A stretch of 13,255 bases of DNA from Hirudo medicinalis. Taxonomy: Eukaryota > Annelida > Clitellata > Hirudinida > Hirudinidae. Of this stretch, positions 1 through 8,727 are shown piece after piece. The translations under genes and the position numbers were made by a program. Positions within the stretch are counted from its first letter, which is position 1. Each line of letters opens with the position of its first letter. The DNA lies in contig MPNW01001340.1 in assembly GCA_011800805.1 (NCBI GenBank), positions 1 through 13,255 of the forward strand. Direction: 5' to 3'. The notes under the pieces were generated by a model. It was not told where the DNA came from. It did not search any database and saw only the letters and a list, made by a program, of their open reading frames with translations.

Positions 1-85
1 TGGCTGATGGATGGATGGATGGATGGATGGATGGATGGATGGATGGATGGATGGATGGATGGATGGATGGATGATGGATGGATGA
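1..85. repeat. (ATGG)n microsatellite
   Basis: A nearly pure tetranucleotide tract of ATGG units begins at the window edge and runs to about position 71, followed by imperfect ATGATGG/GATGAATA units. The array is cut by the window start, so its full length is unknown. No coding or regulatory role can be supported from sequence. Confidence 0.97.
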
Positions 86-692
86 ATAAAAAGATAGAAA
101 GACAAGTAGAAGGAGGAGTGCCTCAAGTCTCAAGGGAACCGTGGTTCACAATTTGCCGGCGTTAGAGAATGAATTGAGGAAAGACTGGCATAATTGAAAT
201 TATGTTCTTGTTGTGACTTTTAAATATTTATCAGAAATTATTATCGATATATTTATTGTTGCTGATATTATTTTTATTACATTTGAAAGTTCACAAGTAT
301 ATTGAACACTGCTCAACTTAAATAAAAATAAAACAGAATTTTGTGGATAAATTGTATATTTATAAAAAGTATAACTCGAGAGACGTTCAAATGTACGGAT
401 GAATAACCACAACCACAACAATGAAAGTCAACTTGCATGGTATCTGAAAAGTCATGCATGGCAGAAAAAGTCTTCACGCTCCATTGAATCGTAGGCAACA
501 AAAAAGTCGTCAAAAGCAAACGTCACACACAGCTTCCTGAGGTGAAAACAAAAAACTAGGATAAAAAATAAAATAAATTACGAATAAAATTCTTGTCGAT
601 GTGCTCTCTTTCTTGCTAACCACAACTATTTTTAGATTTTTATCGAACGGAGCCGCAGTTGTTGACGTCTTCCTCATAAGTTAATGTTTATT
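86..692. other. Intergenic, no supported gene
   Basis: AT-rich sequence with no spliced or continuous reading frame that I can support. Two minus-strand open stretches (about 200-421 and 313-519) overlap each other in different frames and read as low-complexity, Phe/Ile/Tyr-rich peptides, which is typical of chance frames in AT-rich DNA. The short segment 110-180 is GC-richer than its surroundings but shows no recognisable motif. Confidence 0.6.
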
Positions 693-756
693 TATTATGT
701 TTGTATTTTATTATGTTTGTATTTTATTATGTTTGTATTTTATTATGTTTGTAGTT
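693..756. repeat. 16-bp minisatellite, four copies
   Basis: The unit TATTATGTTTGTATTT starts at 693, 709, 725 and 741. Copies are essentially identical; the last one breaks down at GTAGTTAG. The perfect identity suggests recent slippage or unequal exchange. The array is open on the plus strand only because the unit lacks stops in that frame. Confidence 0.93.
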
Positions 757-789
757 AGTGTTTTAGTGTTTATAAATTCAGCCAGCTGC

Positions 790-900
790 TCACCCTCAAA
801 GAACTGGAGATTAGGACTCGTTGATCCTGCAACGGGACTCGAACCCGTGACGCCATCGCGAGGGGCGAAGTCGAAAACATCAGACCAAGCGGGAGCACAA
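790..900 (-). repeat. tRNA-like / Pol III B-box segment (SINE-like)
   Basis: On the minus strand, 832-848 forms a perfect T-arm: a 5-bp stem ACGGG/CCCGT around the loop TTCGAGT, which also matches the Pol III B-box consensus GGTTCGANNCC. I looked for the rest of a cloverleaf. The 7 bases after the T-stem (TGCAGGA) have no complementary 5' acceptor strand at tRNA distance, and only a poor A-box candidate lies upstream. It is therefore not an intact tRNA gene. A tRNA-derived SINE head or a decayed tRNA is the best reading. The segment is clearly GC-richer than its flanks, as expected for an insertion. Confidence 0.55.
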
Positions 901-1198
901 TGTTCATTGTTTTCGGTAGCTCTCGATTTTAAAGATGGTTTTCAACGATTTAGGAAAAGGTGAAAGTTGGAAAACTTGAAAGTTGAAAATTGAAAATTGC
1001 TTAGTTGACCTACGAATGTCTTAGAGAATGACGTGCAAATTTCAAGTCGCTAGCGTTCACCGTATTGGGAGGAGATCTTGGGACAGACATACACATGTAT
1101 TTTCTGTTTTATATTATGGATTAATTAGACACTCATCATCCTTTCATTAACATTCATTAACATTGATCACCGCTTTTCTTCGTTGCAGTTTCATAACA
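901..1198. other. Intergenic, purine-rich short repeats
   Basis: Contains a run of related GAAAGTTG / GAAAACTT / GAAAATTG octamers at about 961-1000, which could be the tail of the adjoining SINE-like segment. No coding feature is visible. Confidence 0.5.
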
Positions 1199-1262
1199 TT
1201 CATCATCATCATCATCATCATCACCTTCACCATTAGCATCATCACCTTCATCATTAGCATCG
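1199..1262. repeat. (CAT)n microsatellite with a 21-bp higher unit
   Basis: A CAT run is followed by two copies of a 21-bp derivative, each containing CATCATCACCTTCA and ending in CATTAG. The repeat is not part of a supported gene. Confidence 0.92.
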
Positions 1263-1364
1263 TAAGGAAATCTGTCGATTGAGAACATTGCAATCACAAT
1301 TCACGAATAATTAATGAAATGTTGCAAACTTCAATGTAAGACAGAAGCAAATATAGACAAATAG

Positions 1365-1445
1365 CAGGGCCGCCGACAAGGAAGGGAGCAGGGAGGACAA
1401 GTTCCCAGGGGCCCTGCAATTTATTAGGGATTTATTAGGGACCTC
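1365..1445 (+). mobile_element. Possible hAT-type DNA transposon end
   Basis: An abrupt GC-rich block starts with CAGGGCCGCCGAC and continues with GGGAGCAGGGAGG and CAGGGGCCCTG, then returns to AT-rich DNA through a tandem TTTATTAGGGA pair. Starting with CAGRG and this G/C-rich subterminal composition is characteristic of non-autonomous hAT elements in animals. That is resemblance only: no transposase is present. A 9-base inverted match (TCGGCGGCC) sits at 1978-1986 and could mark the other end, which would put the 32-bp minisatellite inside the element. I found no convincing 8-bp target-site duplication. Confidence 0.3.
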
Positions 1446-1650
1446 CAGAGTCTTAAAATATTAAAATCAGTTATTAAGTTTGTAATTTAGCCTATATGAT
1501 AATATTACTGTCATACCAGGTCAATTGCAGTGTTAAAGACATTCAAAACACATACTTGCTAGTAAGGCATAGAAAGTATTGATATATTTCTGTTATTACG
1601 ACCGCATTTTTCATTAATTTAAGGAAAACAATTCTTAAAACAATACCGAA
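1446..1650. other. AT-rich spacer
   Basis: AT-rich DNA between the hAT-like block and the minisatellite; no motif or reading frame is supported. Confidence 0.5.
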
Positions 1651-1904
1651 ATCAACCAAATATCATCTTGTATTAAAACGTTATCAACCAAATATCATCT
1701 TGTATTAAAACGTTATCAACCAAATATCAACTTGTATTAAAACGTTATCAACCAAATATCATCTTGTATTATTACGTTATCAACCAAATATCATCTTGTA
1801 TCAAAACGTTATCAACCAAATATCATCTTGTATTAAAACGTTATCAACCAAATATCATCTTGTATTAAAACGTTATCAACCAAATATCATCTTGTATTAT
1901 TACG
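1651..1904. repeat. 32-bp minisatellite, eight copies
   Basis: Eight nearly perfect units begin with ATCAACC at 1651, 1683, 1715, 1747, 1779, 1811, 1843 and 1875. Each contains AAATATCATCTTGTATT and ends in AAAACGTT or a variant. Copy 3 has ATCAACTTG, copy 5 has TATCAAAACG, and copies 4 and 8 both carry the TATTATTACG variant. There is no non-repeat spacer between units, so this is a minisatellite, not a CRISPR array. A 32-base period is not a multiple of three, so the open frame crossing it on the plus strand is not meaningful coding repetition. Confidence 0.97.
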
Positions 1905-1963
1905 ATTTCTATGACGACTTGTTTTTTTTTTGTTTTCTCCTAAAACATGTGTTTTGGGAGCCC

Positions 1964-2185
1964 ATGGCCGAAATTTCTATCGGCGGCCTTATCAAGCAGA
2001 AACATGTCTATGCATATTCATGGAGGCATATTGTGATTACTTTAGTCTTGTTATATTACATTTTGGACATATTATTCACTCAAAGGGATGAAGATGAAGA
2101 AGACAGACATCCTGATTGGCTGGCAGTCGATTGCGGGAGAGATTCGTGTTTGACAACCGAATTAATTGCTTTTGAATTTAATTAA
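1964..2185 (+). CDS. Hypothetical 73-residue membrane-anchored peptide (doubtful)
   Basis: An ATG in a fair initiation context (GCCCATGGCC) opens a 73-codon frame. It has a basic N-terminal part, one hydrophobic stretch at about residues 23-38 (HIVITLVLLYYILDILF) long enough to cross a membrane, then an acidic run (RDEDEED) and a C-terminal part with two cysteines. No family is recognised. The frame starts directly after the minisatellite and at the possible right end of a hAT-like element, so it may be chance or transposon-derived. No splice sites or neighbouring exons support it. Treat as a weak candidate. Confidence 0.18.
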   Translation: MAEISIGGLIKQKHVYAYSWRHIVITLVLLYYILDILFTQRDEDEEDRHPDWLAVDCGRDSCLTTELIAFEFN

Positions 2186-3120
2186 GTTTTAATTCGATGG
2201 ATCCTCAAATCAATGAAAATTCATTAATTTCCTGCGCAATGCATCACAATGTCGTAGTTGTACAGAAAGGAGAGCAGTTCAAAACCTGACAAGAGCTCAG
2301 GAATTATGAGGAGGATCGTCCGTCGAAATGGCTGCTAAGGTGGAAGGAAATATGATGACATTTCATAATTTTTCTCCACGTCAACCTTCAAAAGACCATA
2401 ACCATAGCCATCATCATCATCATCACTATCGCAATGAATTGCTAACCTCTGAGCAGACAGCTGAGACGTATCCACTCATCGAAGGCTTCCTTGTCTCCGC
2501 TTTTATAAAGCTTTCCCTCACCGGATGTAATGCATGATGAGTTGAGATTCAGGTGTCCGTGATGTTGCATGTGTCGGATGGCCGTGATGCTTCAGATGAA
2601 TGCAACGTTTTGGGCAATGTCACACGTGTTGACGTAATGTTACAGGTGTCCGTGAATCTAAGATGTTACTTTATGAGGATCCACATTTCACTGGCAGCAG
2701 AAGAATTTATGAAGCGCAATGAACATGGGAGGGTTGCAGCTTGGATTTACAATGTGAGGACCGCTGTAAACAGATGCAAACATTTTTTTTGCAAAGTTTT
2801 TCCTTCCGATTTTGTGGCTGGATTTTCAATCTTCTTCCGAAAATTTGTTTCTTGAAATTGTTGAGGTTTTGTTAATTTTTTATTTTGATTTCTTTCTGGA
2901 CAATAATTTAAATTGTTATTATTATTATTTAACACGTAATAGTATAACGTATATAATTCACAATTTTAATTCAAATTCCTTTTAAATAATATTTATTAAT
3001 AATAAATTGCAGGATAATTTTTATCTGACTCACAGAAATGCAAAGCGTTCAAATAATTTATTGAAAGATCAACATTCTGATTGATGAACTTTCAGTCAGT
3101 GGTCAAACAAAATACAAAAC
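2186..3120. other. Intergenic with short direct repeat and E-box
   Basis: The block 2280-2850 is moderately GC-rich and has several short open frames in conflicting frames, none supported. It contains a 13-bp direct repeat CAGGTGTCCGTGA at 2551 and 2644, a His-codon run (CAT)n at about 2408-2427, and the E-box/CRE-like pair listed separately. From 2860 to 3120 the sequence is AT-rich with no feature. Confidence 0.5.
2622..2637. promoter_or_regulatory. ACACGTGT E-box next to TGACGTAA
   Basis: The palindrome ACACGTGT (2622-2629, core CACGTG) is directly followed by TGACGTAA (2630-2637), a CRE/PAR-bZIP-like half. CACGTG is the known target of bHLH and bHLH-zip factors, and TGACGTAA of bZIP factors. 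A regulatory role is inferred from the motif only; no promoter is identified nearby. Confidence 0.25.
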
Positions 3121-3533
3121 ATATTCACATCATGTCAACAGTTTGCATGCTCAAAGCAAACACCAACTGCGCCAAAATGGCGTCATTCGACAAAAAGTCC
3201 AAAGCAGCTAAAAAGCCAAATATTTCCTGAAATGACATCAAAGAGCACAACATCGAACCGTTTTCCTGTAATTTCAAGTTCATCCTGGTTTGCCACCCCT
3301 CTCCCCCTGCTTCTCTCACTTTTCCCTTTCAAGCCACTAGATCAATTTCCTCTCTTCTTCCTGCTGTCAAACAATTTGAAATTCTCAAGAACTTTCTTCG
3401 TGCATTCTTTGAACATCAACACACTGATTCTCAACAAACAGCTTCTTGCCCATTCGGGAAGCCGCCAAAATTTGCCGTTCGACCTTGCTCGGAACATGTG
3501 GTTGATCAAGGTCACGAGGACCCACAAATCCAG

Positions 3534-3543
3534 GTCACGTGAC
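3534..3543. promoter_or_regulatory. GTCACGTGAC palindrome, copy 1
   Basis: A perfect 10-bp palindrome identical to the extended E-box known as the CLEAR element, bound by MITF/TFE and USF-type bHLH-zip factors in animals. Its role here is unproven. It lies 60 bp before the first copy of the 37-bp direct repeat. Confidence 0.3.
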
Positions 3544-3593
3544 TTGATTTCAAGGTAGTTGTTTCTCTGAAAGTAGGTCAACATGGAAGGTTT

Positions 3594-3630
3594 CCTAAAT
3601 AGGTCAATGGAAGCGAATAGATGATGATGT
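3594..3630 (+). repeat. Direct repeat DR37, copy A
   Basis: A 37-bp segment beginning CCTAAATAGGTCAATGG and ending GATGATGATGT matches 3910-3945 at 34 of 37 aligned positions, with one gap. Confidence 0.8.
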
Positions 3631-3784
3631 TCGATTGTAGGATTGAACAATAATAGGTTTATTCTCTCACTCTTCATCATCAACGTCATCGTCATCGTCA
3701 TCTCTTTCTTCTCATCAGCGTAACAACTGGTTAGGCCATTGCAGTTCTCCCCAATTGTATATTAGCGAGTGACGATTATCCGTC

Positions 3785-3796
3785 TGTCACGTGACA
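3785..3796. promoter_or_regulatory. TGTCACGTGACA palindrome, copy 2
   Basis: A perfect 12-bp palindrome containing the same GTCACGTGAC core as the copy at 3534. It is followed by the GAT tract at 3809 and then by copy B of the 37-bp repeat, in the same order as the upstream set. Confidence 0.3.
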
Positions 3797-3808
3797 AGAA
3801 CTAAGAGA

Positions 3809-3827
3809 GATGATGATGATGATGATG
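3809..3827. repeat. (GAT)6 microsatellite
   Basis: Six GAT units run into a purine-rich GGGAGAGGGGGAG stretch. Confidence 0.9.
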
Positions 3828-3909
3828 GGAGAGGGGGAGTAAACGTGAAGTTTATGAGCTTGAATTGTTATTCAAATCATCCAACGCAATTTTATTGACA
3901 TTGCAATAT

Positions 3910-3945
3910 CCTAAATGGTCAATTGAAGCGAATAGATGATGCTGT
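3910..3945 (+). repeat. Direct repeat DR37, copy B
   Basis: Second copy of the 37-bp repeat, beginning CCTAAATGGTCAATTG and ending GATGATGCTGT. It lies 316 bp downstream of copy A in the same orientation. Confidence 0.8.
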
Positions 3946-5504
3946 GAATGTCTCGAATGTTTAACTACATGTTATCATCCAAATGACATTGATTTCGCAT
4001 CAGTTTGAGAGTTGTTCTTGCAATTAAGTCTTCCAATAAATGCAACTTTTACCAGATTAATTCAAATTAACAAAACTAATTTGTTAATAAAAGGATCAAT
4101 AATCCTGTTCATTTTTCTTCGTATATGTTCTTATTTTTATTTTGTCACTATTCTACGAAAATGCAAACCTTAAAAACCACGTTCAGACTACATTTTAATT
4201 ATCTTTCGCAGGCAAAAATACACCTGTTTGTAGAAAAAAAATGATGATAGAGAAGTTAATTCTGATGGATTGTTGGCAACAGAACGGCGTTTATTTTACA
4301 ATCGCCAGGAAGATTTCTGCACGAATCAGGACTTAATTGGACCATTTGTCTTGCATTTTCTTCGATTAAAACCTCTAATTACCGCATTCCGCCATGTCTC
4401 CTGGCGGGACAAGAACAAAAAAAATCCAAGTTAAAAATGGATTTAAATAAAAAAAGATGGAATTTAATGTAAAAAAAAAATACAGCGCCGCATCTGATTG
4501 ATCGAGACATGTTCAATGTGTGGAGGCGCAGAAGCGAATTTTCGAAATTAAATGTTTTTAACTTTAATCATTTTTTATCTGTTATTTTAATTCAATTATT
4601 TAAGTAATTAATTATTATTTATTAATCTATTTATAGAATTTATTCAATTAATCCATAGAAAATTAATTAGTCTTAAAATGTTATTCTTAATTTAAAAAAA
4701 AAGATAATTAATACAATAATTAATACAATATTTTCAAATTATGTTCACCTCCTCCCGACGAATCGTACACTTTTCAGTTAGTACTGAACATTCGAACCTA
4801 TGGAGTTGTCCGCTGTACTTACAAATTCAAGTACTTGTCTGCATTAATGAAGAAGAAGATGAAATTGTTGCGATGGAAAGTAAAAATTCCATAAAGTTCG
4901 CCTTAAAACTAAAAATCTTGATTAATTCCAAACTGCCCTGAAAACTTAAATTTGAAGAGGCAACACTTCCATCATTTTCACAATTCATTTCAGGCTATTT
5001 ATTACAATAATAATTATTTAATATTTTACTTTATAAATTACTCCATCACATAAATTTTATCTTACCAATGAGCAACAATTTAATCATTTTGAAATTCGTT
5101 CGTGCATTTATGTTAATCAATTGCGCAACCTTTTTTAGCATTTACAGTAACTCAACTCCTGAATGAAACATTCATAAGGCGAACGTTATGATATACTTTT
5201 TTCGTATAATTCACTACACTATTAAGTTCCATCTTTTTAACCAGCAAATATAAATACGTATGAAATTATGATTGCATAATTACTAAATATTTACAATAAA
5301 TATTATTTATATTTATATTAATATTTACACTAAATAGCAAAATTAAGCACGCGTGAAGACGATTTCTTGATAAATCAAGTTACGCCGTTTTAAAATTATA
5401 TTATAATTATTTTAAAATATTTAATCCTAACTAATATTATTACTACTAATGCCTACGAACTATTCAGTTAGAAAGGTAACTTTAAAAATGAGGAGACGAA
5501 ATAA
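3946..5504. other. AT-rich intergenic stretch
   Basis: No gene is supported. Minor structures are a GC-rich 6-bp stem CCGCCA/TGGCGG with a 7-base loop at 4389-4407, a GCGCC...GGCGC pair spanning about 4484-4530, and a tandem 12-mer (ATTAATACAATA) at about 4707-4730. A plus-strand frame from ATG 4741 (66 codons) shows no motif, splice support or context and is probably chance. Confidence 0.6.
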
Positions 5505-5554
5505 TTGAAGCAAAAGATGAAGATGAGACTACTTCAGTTCCAAGGGAATTTAAT

Positions 5555-5690
5555 TGAGATCCATGGATCCATGTCTACACATTCTCAGGAGTTGAAGGAC
5601 TGGGAGGTCATCAGTCATTTCCGTCCATCGCAGGAGATGACACGAGACCAATCCATCCTTCCACTTCTCTCCATCTCTTCCAATTGATTA
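5555..5690. other. Small GC-richer island of unknown nature
   Basis: This segment is about half G+C, against roughly a quarter in its flanks. It opens with overlapping palindromes GATCCATGGATC (5558-5569) and CATGGATCCATG (5562-5573). Two plus-strand frames stay open across it, one ending RDQSILPLLSISSN and one containing SFPSIAGDDTRPIHPS, so neither can be preferred. It could be an isolated exon, a conserved non-coding element or a transposon scrap. Confidence 0.35.
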
Positions 5691-7996
5691 GCAATCATTT
5701 ATTTTCCAGTCCCTCTGGTAGTTGTGGTCGTTTTTTTTATTGAAATTATTAATATTTTATTGTTGCTTGGCATCGAAAATATTTTAATTTTCTCTTGTTC
5801 CAAATATGTAAACCCAACTCCTCCACAAAATGACAACAGGCATTAATTTTTTTTATGAAAAAGAAATTATAACGAACTATCTTTCGTCTACTTTTAAAGT
5901 CTTCTGTAATTAAATTCATTTAAATCAGAAATATTCCATTTCATTAACATCCAAGAATTAATTCTAGATTTAAGAATTTATAAGAATTCCAGTAAAAATC
6001 AAAATCACTTGTTTAAATATTTTATGAATTCAAAAGAAAAGATGTCTCATTATGTTTCCTAAGGTGAAATGCATATTTGCCCGGTTGTTATTGCAATAAA
6101 ACCATTTATAATTTAAATATATTTTATTCAACAACCAGGAATTGTTGACCAGGATATATTCAAGGTTGAAGGATTTCCAATCAGGAATTTATGGGTGCTT
6201 GTGCTTGAAATTGATTCATTTATTGCGACTTTTGACCTTATTATCTGAAAATTTCATTTATTTTTGAGCTAAAATAATAAAAATAAATTAATTTGAATAA
6301 TTCAAAATACTCGTGTTTTTTTTAAATTTATACCTAAAGCTAAATAGTTGACAAGAGTAATTTGTTATTGAAATGTAGAAATTCATGATCCATTTTTTGC
6401 AGCATTTATCTCAATTTAACGTTTTCAATTTATAAGATAAACTGAAATATTGAAATAAAATGAATAAATAAACTAATTTCATTTAAATTTAAAATTTATT
6501 TTTAAAATTGACATTTCTAATTAAACTTATTTGAAGAAAATTTGAAAGCTTGACAAATTAGTTCAAAAAGTTACACAGGTGTGCAGGAAAGAAGCATGAG
6601 AGACACCTGTCGTTTCGGATGGAAAATAATGACAAATTATGACCTTAAAACTTTTCTAAACGTGGTTGCTTCTGAGTTGAAACAGTTTTCAAGATTCTTT
6701 TCATCACGTCAGCTATGGTTCAATTCTTGGGAGGTCTTTGGAATAAACGCTTGAAGTTTTTTTTTTTTTAATAGAATATTTTAAATATAAATTGGGTGAG
6801 ATTTTATTTTTTGAAAAGTTCTTATTTTTAAATACTTTTCTGCTGCTTGAGTGAGTTTTCATGTTCAAAAAAAATTAATCTGGGGTGATAAAAATCATTA
6901 ATCACTGAGACGAAAATTTTCTTCTAAAGACTCACAGGGAAACTGTCTTCAATGATCGCATGCTATGATACGTTGATGCAAATGACGCTCAATTTTTGCC
7001 TCCAAATAATTTACTGCTTTATGATTTACATATTTATAATATCTTGTTATAATTTTTTATAAATATTACAATTTTATTAATGCTACTCTATATTCAATGT
7101 TGGTTTATTAAAAATAACACCACAGCATGGATGAGTGAAATGGTTGATAGCAGATCGAAATTATAATTTAAGTTAGAAACTCCGTTTGGATTCAACCAAG
7201 TTTAATGAAGGAAAATATAGTTATTCAGTGTAGACATTGGGATCAACATTAGGATTTGTTGATCCACAAATCTGGAGAGGAAATTGAAATTATCAAGACA
7301 TCTATTAAGTTGTCTATATGCTGCTAAAAATAACTGCTATCCCTTTCTTAGACGAGGTTTTGAGTTGTTCTTCCATGATGGATGTTTTTTTTTTTTTGAG
7401 TAATTAATATAACATTTATATCTATCATAATATAACTACCAATTATTAATAATATACTATTGGTTATTATTTTTGTAACCGATCATTATTTATTCAACAG
7501 AAAACGAGATAACGATTAAAACTACTCCAATCACAAAAATAGCTAAGACGAAATAATATTTTGGTTGTTAGAATATTCCTACCACTACTGGCTAAAACAC
7601 GTACTAAAAATTTACTTCAAGTCATTTGTGATTTAAACTTTCGAACCCTCATCGCCTGTAAAAAGTCCTCACTTTTCATAACAGGTAATGATTGTCACAT
7701 TTTATTTATAAATGACATTAACTATTAACCTCGGAAAATGCAATTGTGGTTCTGCTTATGTTATTTGTCTTCTTTCCCTTGGTCCTACCTCGTCTTGTCT
7801 GGAACAGACCGTTACGATGACTTCTGAAATGATATTGCAATCCTGGCGAAAGGGCATTAATTATTTTTATTTAAGTATAAACGTTAAGTGTGAGTATATC
7901 ATATTTAACATCTTTCTAAGGCCACTTGGGCGAAAGATAACCAAAACATCCTATAATATCCCCTGTTAGACACCTCAGACATACACTGCTCGTCTA
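5691..7996. other. Long AT-rich intergenic stretch
   Basis: About 2.3 kb of AT-rich DNA with T-runs near 6758 and 7387. The one compact structure is an inverted pair ACAGGTGT (6575-6582) / ACACCTGT (6603-6610), that is, two facing CAGGTG E-boxes. A frame at 7712-7969 (85 codons) is open but shows no recognisable motif and has no splice context; I do not call it a gene. Confidence 0.6.
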
Positions 7997-7997
7997 G

Positions 7998-8045
<48 letters not shown>

Positions 8046-8090
8046 GTTAATTTATAATGCGCCATTTGCATAGCGTCAGAGGCGCCTAGA
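7997..8090. repeat. (TAA)n tract with GCGCC...GGCGC inverted repeat
   Basis: About 16 TAA units run to 8046. They are followed by TTAATTTATAATGCGCC and, 17 bases later, GGCGCCTAG, giving a short stem GCGCC (8059-8063) / GGCGC (8081-8085). A trinucleotide AAT tract leading into a TTTATA-GCGC...GCGC stem is a layout I recognise from dispersed repeats of many invertebrate genomes. That resemblance is from memory and not verified here. Confidence 0.7.
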
Positions 8091-8294
8091 TGTAGAAATA
8101 CTCATCTCAAATATTTAAAACTAATCTATATATAGCCATTCAATGATTTGTTATGTAATAACAACGAGAATATTACTTAAACCACCTTGTAAAATGAATG
8201 GTTGATAAATTTACTAGAGCAACCGTTAGTTTACAATATCATTGCAATGTATTTGTTCTTAGCGGAAATAGAGTTGTGGCTCAGTTACAATTCC

Positions 8295-8376
8295 ATGTTC
8301 TTGCAAGATGTTTGCGTTTGAGCTGTTGAAGCTGAAGTAACATCGGAGTAGAAGTGATAATCTTTATCAGTGATGA
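8295..8376. repeat. Diverged duplicate segment, upstream copy
   Basis: This segment matches 12929-13006 in the same orientation. The 40-bp core 8316-8355 is identical to 12949-12988 at 33 of 40 positions without gaps, and flanking blocks (ATGTTCTTGC on the left, TGATGA or CGATGA on the right) continue the match. It lies about 350 bp upstream of the start codon of the LRR gene. This copy carries an extra base and a TAA relative to the downstream copy on the plus strand, and a GA where the other has a GT donor-like base pair on the minus strand. If the segment was ever coding, this is the broken copy. Confidence 0.75.
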
Positions 8377-8416
8377 CCGCAAACAGCTCTAATTAAAATA
8401 GCTTTAGAGACACGGA

Positions 8417-8433
8417 GATTGGTAAACCCAATC
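8417..8433. promoter_or_regulatory. GATTGG/CCAATC inverted repeat (CCAAT-type)
   Basis: A perfect 6-bp inverted repeat GATTGG-TAAAC-CCAATC, about 295 bp upstream of the proposed start codon. CCAAT is the NF-Y binding core. The distance is plausible for a proximal promoter, but no transcription start is defined, so this is suggestive only. Confidence 0.2.
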
Positions 8434-8727
8434 ACTTTATGCACTTAAACATGAAATAACAAATATGATGTGATTGTGCGGCATCAATCACAATAATTAC
8501 TGCATTCAGTTGTCAATTTCTCAAAGTGGATGACAGTAATACCAACACATTTTTTATACTCTAAATACTTAAGAATTTAAAAAATATTTCGAAATTTTAC
8601 TGCTTTCAACCATCTCTTTAAAGTCTTTTATTAGCGACAATTATCGTAAGTCAAAAACAAAACCATGAAGTCAACCAACCAGGCAGGTTGAATCTCCAAA
8701 TCTTCATTTTATAAAGACTTCATCGAA

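Larger units (their letters stand above)
3125..3701 (-). pseudogene. Unassigned coding-like block, minus strand
   Basis: Two adjoining minus-strand open frames lie in a locally GC-richer block. The first, 3701 to 3342 (119 codons), contains segments such as LEIKSRDLDLWVLVTLINHM and LPEWARSCLLRISVLM. The second, 3319 to 3125 (64 codons), is preceded by an acceptor-like TCATTTCAG and ends EIFGFLAALDFLSNDAILAQ and a short tail. I found no donor that joins them in frame, and the first frame begins in an (ATGACG)n-like run. A plus-strand frame (3232-3558) overlaps, so strand is uncertain. This could be a decayed gene fragment or chance. No family is recognised. Confidence 0.2.

Noticed and set aside
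825..900. Intact tRNA gene on the minus strand
   Set aside because: The T-arm is perfect, but no complementary acceptor strand, D-arm or anticodon stem at the right spacing was found.
1651..1904. CRISPR-like array of eight 32-bp repeats
   Set aside because: The units abut directly with no unique spacers, and the window is eukaryotic; it is a minisatellite.
2328..2537. 69-codon His-rich plus-strand frame starting MAAKVEG
   Set aside because: The His run comes from a CAT tract, and there is no domain, splice context or neighbour; chance is the simplest reading.
2553..2855. 100-codon plus-strand frame
   Set aside because: It begins inside an imperfect repeat (CAGGTGTCCGTGA twice), shows no motif and overlaps a minus-strand frame of equal quality.
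4508..4517. AGACATGTTC, a p53-type half site
   Set aside because: A single degenerate 10-mer half site is expected by chance and has no partner nearby.
4741..4941. 66-codon plus-strand frame
   Set aside because: AT-driven composition, no motif and no splice or promoter context.
7712..7969. 85-codon plus-strand frame
   Set aside because: No recognisable domain. A 44-bp minus-strand stretch inside it has acceptor- and donor-like edges, but nothing to join to.
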